Shown here: one piece after another, positions 8,766 through 12,130 of the stretch | Layout: each line of letters begins with the position of its first letter | Numbering within the stretch: position 1 is the stretch's first letter | Source of the DNA: Asterionellopsis glacialis | Lineage: Eukaryota; Bacillariophyta; Plagiogrammaphyceae; Rhaphoneidales; Asterionellopsidaceae | Assembly (NCBI GenBank): GCA_014885115.2 | Contig: WKLE02000952.1 | Location: 1 to 12,130 of the forward strand | DNA: 12,130 bases | Reading direction: 5' to 3' | Notes under the pieces: generated by a model | Database searches by the model: none | What the model was told of the DNA's origin: nothing | Seen by the model: only the letters and a program-made list of their open reading frames with translations | Translations under genes and position numbers: made by a program

Positions 8766-11385
8766 ATGACGTTTCGTCTTGTTTTACTAGCTCTTTCTGT
8801 TCTTGCTTTTGCTTTTGCTGAACTTGAGTACCTTGATGGACCTGTTGAGCAATGGTCTATACAAGTCGGTAAAAATATTGTCGCTGGAAACTCGGTTTCT
8901 ATTTCCCCAGATGACTCGCTTGTTCTTGTCACTACCGATGATGGCACCATGGTTGCCATTAATGCTGAAACCAAGTCTATTACTACTACGATCACCCTTG
9001 CCGATTTGGGTCTTGTCGCTACTACTTGTAAAAGTGGTATCAGATTTTTTGAATCTGAAGGTGAAACATATGCTATATACGCTGTCTATGAAGAATCTAA
9101 TCAAGTCAGGTAATACTTGACGAAAACGCGATATTTCACTGTTTTGGTTGTATGCATATATGGAGAACCATAGAGGATGGAAAAGATTTGACATTGTTGT
9201 CTTGAAAGTGTTTTTGGGGGGTCGCGTGGAGTAGTTGGATATAAACAAGTGTGTTTGTGTGTGTATAGATTCTAACTTGCATTTATCTTTCTTTGTTTTT
9301 CCTCCTTTGGTTCTCTTTCTCTCCAGTTACCTCATCCGTACTAAAGCTGACGGAAGTGAACCCATTGTAGGACAAGGACTCGAGGGTCAGGCAGTTGGTA
9401 CACCTGTCGTCTCTTCGGATGGTGCCCTCGCCTTCATCAACACCAACATGGACAACGAAGGTATTTTCAACTGCGTTAACACCGAGACTATGAAGAATCA
9501 CTACATTCAAAAAGGGGCCACATCCCTTCCTAGGGGTGCACCTGGACCCTTTGCCCCTATTGGCATTTACCACAACCCTATTGAAGGAAACTATGATGTT
9601 GATGGCTTCAGTGGTGCTGGCAATGATAAAGATATTCTCTTCTGGGCCAACGCATACCCTGAAAGTGCAATAGGTAATAGATTTGGAGCAAGATATATCT
9701 TTCAACTCCCATTGGACTGGAAGAAGGGAAATGATGACACTGGTTTCAATGTCTTGGCTGCTGAGAAAAATGGATGGACTACCAACAAGGCCCCTGTCCT
9801 GTATGATCAAGGACGTTCGGCCATTTTTGGTACCACTCGTAACGGGTTCAAGGGATGGGCAGCATCATCCGGTTCTTGGCAATGGCAAGACGGCCCCACA
9901 GACACGACAGACTATAGCGGTGATGGTCAGTTCGGCCGTGGTGTACCTAGATGGGCCGCTCCCTACACTACCCCTGTCGTCACCAAGGACGATGGAACCG
10001 GATACCTTGTTGCTGGTCTAGCAGGAAATGCACCTGCTCTTGCTGTCATGAGAATGCCTGGCTTCAAAGTAATTGAAACCTTCAATTCTGGATCTATCGT
10101 AAATAATGTCATTTCCCAACCCGTTCTTTCCCATGACAAGGATCGTGTTTACTGGGTGTCCAATAATGATAGCATTCTCCACGCCACGTCACTACCAGTG
10201 GATGATGAAGCTGGAGTAGAAAATGCTTTCTCTGTAGGCATTGATGCCACTGATGTCGAAGCTGATTTTTCACTCAGTAGCGATGGTGTTCATCTCTACA
10301 TTGGAGATAAAGGTGGAAATGTGTTAAAAATGGCTGTCGCGAATGATGGTACAACTGCTAGACCTAGTTTCAATCAGTCTCCTACCAGCATGCCGAGTAT
10401 GTTTCAACAGCCTTCTTTGTCTCCTTCTGGGATTCCTTCTTCCTATCCCACTGAGAGACCTACTTTGGAAAAATTGCCTTCCGCAAAACCCACAACTCCG
10501 CCTACACGCTATGATGATTGCCCGACTTCCCTCCCATCAAATCTAGAAATCCTCATACAAACAAACACGATATTCAGAACAAAAACTGTTGTCCAGCGTG
10601 AAGCGAAGTTGGCTGTTGATGAGAGTGGTAACATGAAAGCTACGTATGGCAGAAAACTTGTTTTTGAAAGCGGGTGCTCTTGTCAAGATAACGATTGCCC
10701 CGGCTATGACATCAAATTCCAGGGCACAGATGGACACATTATTGTTCTTCCTGTGCATGGACGCAACAGAGACAGGATTTGGAGGTCGGGTTTGACCAAG
10801 AAGGGCGACAATGAGATGATCCTTGGTCTCGATTCGAAATCTTTGCAAGTTTGGGAAGTCGACAATAAAGGTTGTCCTGTAGAAAAAGTGTGGGACTCTG
10901 TGGATAATTCCGATACCATTAACTGCTCTGGACGAGGAAGCAAATCGAAATGCTTCGATGGAATCTCAGTCCTTATGAAAAGTGGAGACAAAGGGATATC
11001 CTTTACCAATGACAAAGCTGTTGTAAAAGTGAACGGCTATGGTGATTTTGTATGTATGGATGATGGTGTAATACTTTACGAGAGTGACTGTACCTGTGTT
11101 GGAGGCAATCGGCTCCGTCGTAAGTTGACTTCGTGTCCAACATCGTATGAAGTCAAACTTCAAGGTGATGGGAATGTGATCGTCCGCCCGGAAAATGCCA
11201 ATAATAATTTTAACGTGCTTTGGAAGTCGGACAAGCGAAATGACCCTGGTAAATATGCCTTTGTCGTTAATAGCAACAGCAATGAAAAGCGTTGCCAAGT
11301 ATGGGAGCTTCAAAATAGTTGTCCCAGTGCTCTCTTGTGGGATTCTATTGATGACGAAGACGTTCCGAATTGTTATGGTAATTAA
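8766..11385 (+). CDS. Secreted beta-propeller protein with Ser/Thr/Pro linker and two lectin-like repeats (two exons)
   Basis: Exons are 8766-9109 and 9327-11385, encoding 800 residues and ending TAA. The first ATG gives a classic signal peptide: MTFR, a Leu/Val/Ala core and likely cleavage after AFA at residue 18. Residues about 19-460 contain repeated strand blocks such as SVSISPDDSLVLVTTDDGTM, GTPVVSSDGALAFINT, QPVLSHDKDRVYWVS and DFSLSSDGVHLYIGDKGG, as in PQQ- or WD-like beta-propellers. Residues about 461-506 form a Ser/Thr/Pro linker (PTSMPSMF, PSLSPSGIPSSYP). Two tandem repeats follow, with cores at 561-648 and 699-797. Each has paired Cys, then KFQGTDGHIIV or KLQGDGNVIV, IWRS or LWKS, a CQVWE/LQVWE block, a CP pair, WDS and a final Cys. 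QGDGNVIV resembles the bulb-type (D-mannose-binding) lectin repeat. It probably acts outside the cell, binding carbohydrate in the wall or mucilage (inference). No C-terminal membrane segment is visible. Ligand and enzymatic activity are unknown. Confidence 0.87.
9110..9326 (+). other. Spliceosomal intron, 217 bp, phase 2
   Basis: Donor is CAG|GTAATA at 9110 and acceptor is CTCCAG|TTAC ending at 9326. The join yields an AGT Ser codon and keeps the frame through to the C-terminus. The acceptor is preceded by about 40 bases of pyrimidine-rich sequence (9287-9324). CTAAC at 9272-9276 is a good branch-point candidate about 51 bases upstream. A TG-rich run lies at about 9248-9265. Exon 1's frame would hit a stop immediately in unspliced RNA (TAA at 9111-9113). 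An in-intron ATG at 9235 is in frame with exon 2 but would lose the signal peptide. Confidence 0.88.
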
Positions 11386-11392
11386 ATGAACC

Positions 11393-11398
11393 AATAAA
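11393..11398 (+). promoter_or_regulatory. Polyadenylation signal AATAAA of the propeller/lectin-like gene
   Basis: A canonical AATAAA begins 8 bases after the TAA stop. It is close enough that the mature 3' UTR would be short, a few tens of bases. No second equally good signal is needed. A cleavage site was not identified. Confidence 0.5.
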
Positions 11399-12080
11399 AA
11401 TAGCTTATATGGCATTGCAAAGCGTGCCCCTGTGAATTTCCTTACCTAACCATGTGAAAACGTGGTCGATGAATTTCCGCTCCATGACCCGTGTACGATG
11501 GGAAATAGGGAGAGAGGAGAGCCAGGTTCCTTCTCTTGAAACTCTAGTCAAGAAAGCCCATAACTGCAATATCTATCATCAAGGGGATAGGAAGGTAGAT
11601 TTTTCGAAAATATACTACGTGTTACATTACATAAAGAATCAATTTCTCTGCTTTGAACTTTATTAGAAGGAAACTTGTATGGTGTTTCAAAAACAAATTA
11701 TTTCTGGAACATTTTTTAAGTTGTAACTTCCATATCCAGCAAAATATCAGAAGTACTGTACCGTCACAAGACTTTTGCAGCTTTACAAGAAAGTCAGAAA
11801 ACACTTCCACAAATTCCAACTAGAATAAATCTTACTGTATCACCTAGAGATAAGGTACGTTACCAGATACCGGTAATGTTCTTGATCTGATTTGGATTTT
11901 TGGAATATGATTTTACTCTATTGGTAGCGTACGAGTACCATGGGAAATACTATGGGGTGGCATCCAGATAGGTCAAGCTTCCTGTTTACGGATTTTCGGA
12001 TGACCGGACAGAAAGCAAGACCTGCGGCGATAAAATAGATTGTCCGGAAAAACAAGCACTTTTATTGGCTCCTTCGCATA
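11399..12080. other. Downstream intergenic region, no gene supported
   Basis: Short frames at 11454-11666 (plus) and 11622-11819 (minus) have no motif and look like chance. A 7-bp inverted repeat, CCGGACA (12004-12010) and TGTCCGG (12041-12047), lies near the right edge, just before the 12-bp hairpin. Nothing else stands out. Confidence 0.45.
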
Positions 12081-12110
12081 AAAAACGAGCACCTTTTAGT
12101 GCTCGTTTTT
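12081..12110. repeat. Perfect hairpin: 12-bp stem, 6-base loop
   Basis: AAAAACGAGCAC (12081-12092), loop CTTTTA (12093-12098), then the exact reverse complement (12099-12110). The shape, a GC-rich stem base paired within flanking A and T runs, is like a bidirectional rho-independent terminator. In a eukaryotic nuclear setting that reading is doubtful. It may be a fold-back repeat or an end of an element lying beyond the window. Confidence 0.8.
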
Positions 12111-12130
12111 CCTGGTATGCAATGATATCT

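Noticed and set aside
8787..9248. 153-codon minus-strand ORF opposite exon 1
   Set aside because: Antisense to a signal-peptide exon with consensus splice sites, and spans the intron. Ser/Arg/Lys-rich shadow.
10966..11415. 149-codon minus-strand ORF opposite the lectin-like repeats
   Set aside because: The sense strand has two matching Cys-landmarked repeats. The antisense frame has no motif.
1..12130. CRISPR array, defence island, prophage or bacterial operon
   Set aside because: No regularly spaced identical repeats, no clustered co-directional genes and no phage genes. The intron and LINE indicate a eukaryotic nuclear genome.

Overview
The window reads as nuclear DNA of a diatom or a closely related alga (inference). 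It holds a long, decayed, LINE-type retrotransposon, a spliced gene with GT-AG borders and a pyrimidine-rich acceptor, a secreted multidomain protein with a Ser/Thr/Pro-rich linker of the kind common in diatom extracellular proteins, and long AT-rich spacers. No bacterial operon, CRISPR array, tRNA or rRNA was seen.

Positions 1 to about 4800 hold a non-LTR retrotransposon on the minus strand, cut by the left edge of the window. Reading right to left it has a short 5' leader, ORF1 (4740-2749, about 660 codons with a coiled coil near its C-terminus), then ORF2 (2748 to beyond position 1) with an APE-type endonuclease followed by a reverse transcriptase. The RT is cut off after motif B, so motif C and the 3' end are not in the window. 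ORF2 begins directly after the ORF1 stop in the same frame (TGA ATG ATG). The copy is dead. It has a TAA inside ORF1 (4408-4410), three frameshifts in ORF2 (near 1520, near 1045-1071 and near 320) and two nonsense codons (1268-1270 and 302-304).

Positions 4811-5516 carry a possible minus-strand gene or gene relic. Two open stretches share one frame, separated by a single TGA (5220-5222). A phase-compatible 78-bp intron (5396-5473) would connect them to an upstream ATG at 5516. Its product is not recognised.

Positions 5517-8765 are mostly non-coding and AT-rich. They contain a short plus-strand ORF (6548-6925) that resembles the N-terminal part of microbial-type PARG (DUF2263) proteins but stops just before the catalytic loop. 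They also hold a diverged direct duplication with a period of about 330 bp (about 7340-7600 and 7672-7925), a perfect 26-bp palindrome (8093-8118) and a 10-bp inverted repeat (8186-8245).

Positions 8766-11385 hold the one clearly intact gene. Two exons encode an 800-residue secreted protein with a signal peptide, a PQQ/WD-like beta-propeller region, a Ser/Thr/Pro linker and two tandem Cys-containing repeats that resemble bulb-type lectin domains. An AATAAA lies 8 bases after its stop. The remaining 0.7 kb is non-coding and ends with a perfect 12-bp-stem hairpin (12081-12110). Apart from the two retrotransposon ORFs, nothing indicates that the genes here work together.
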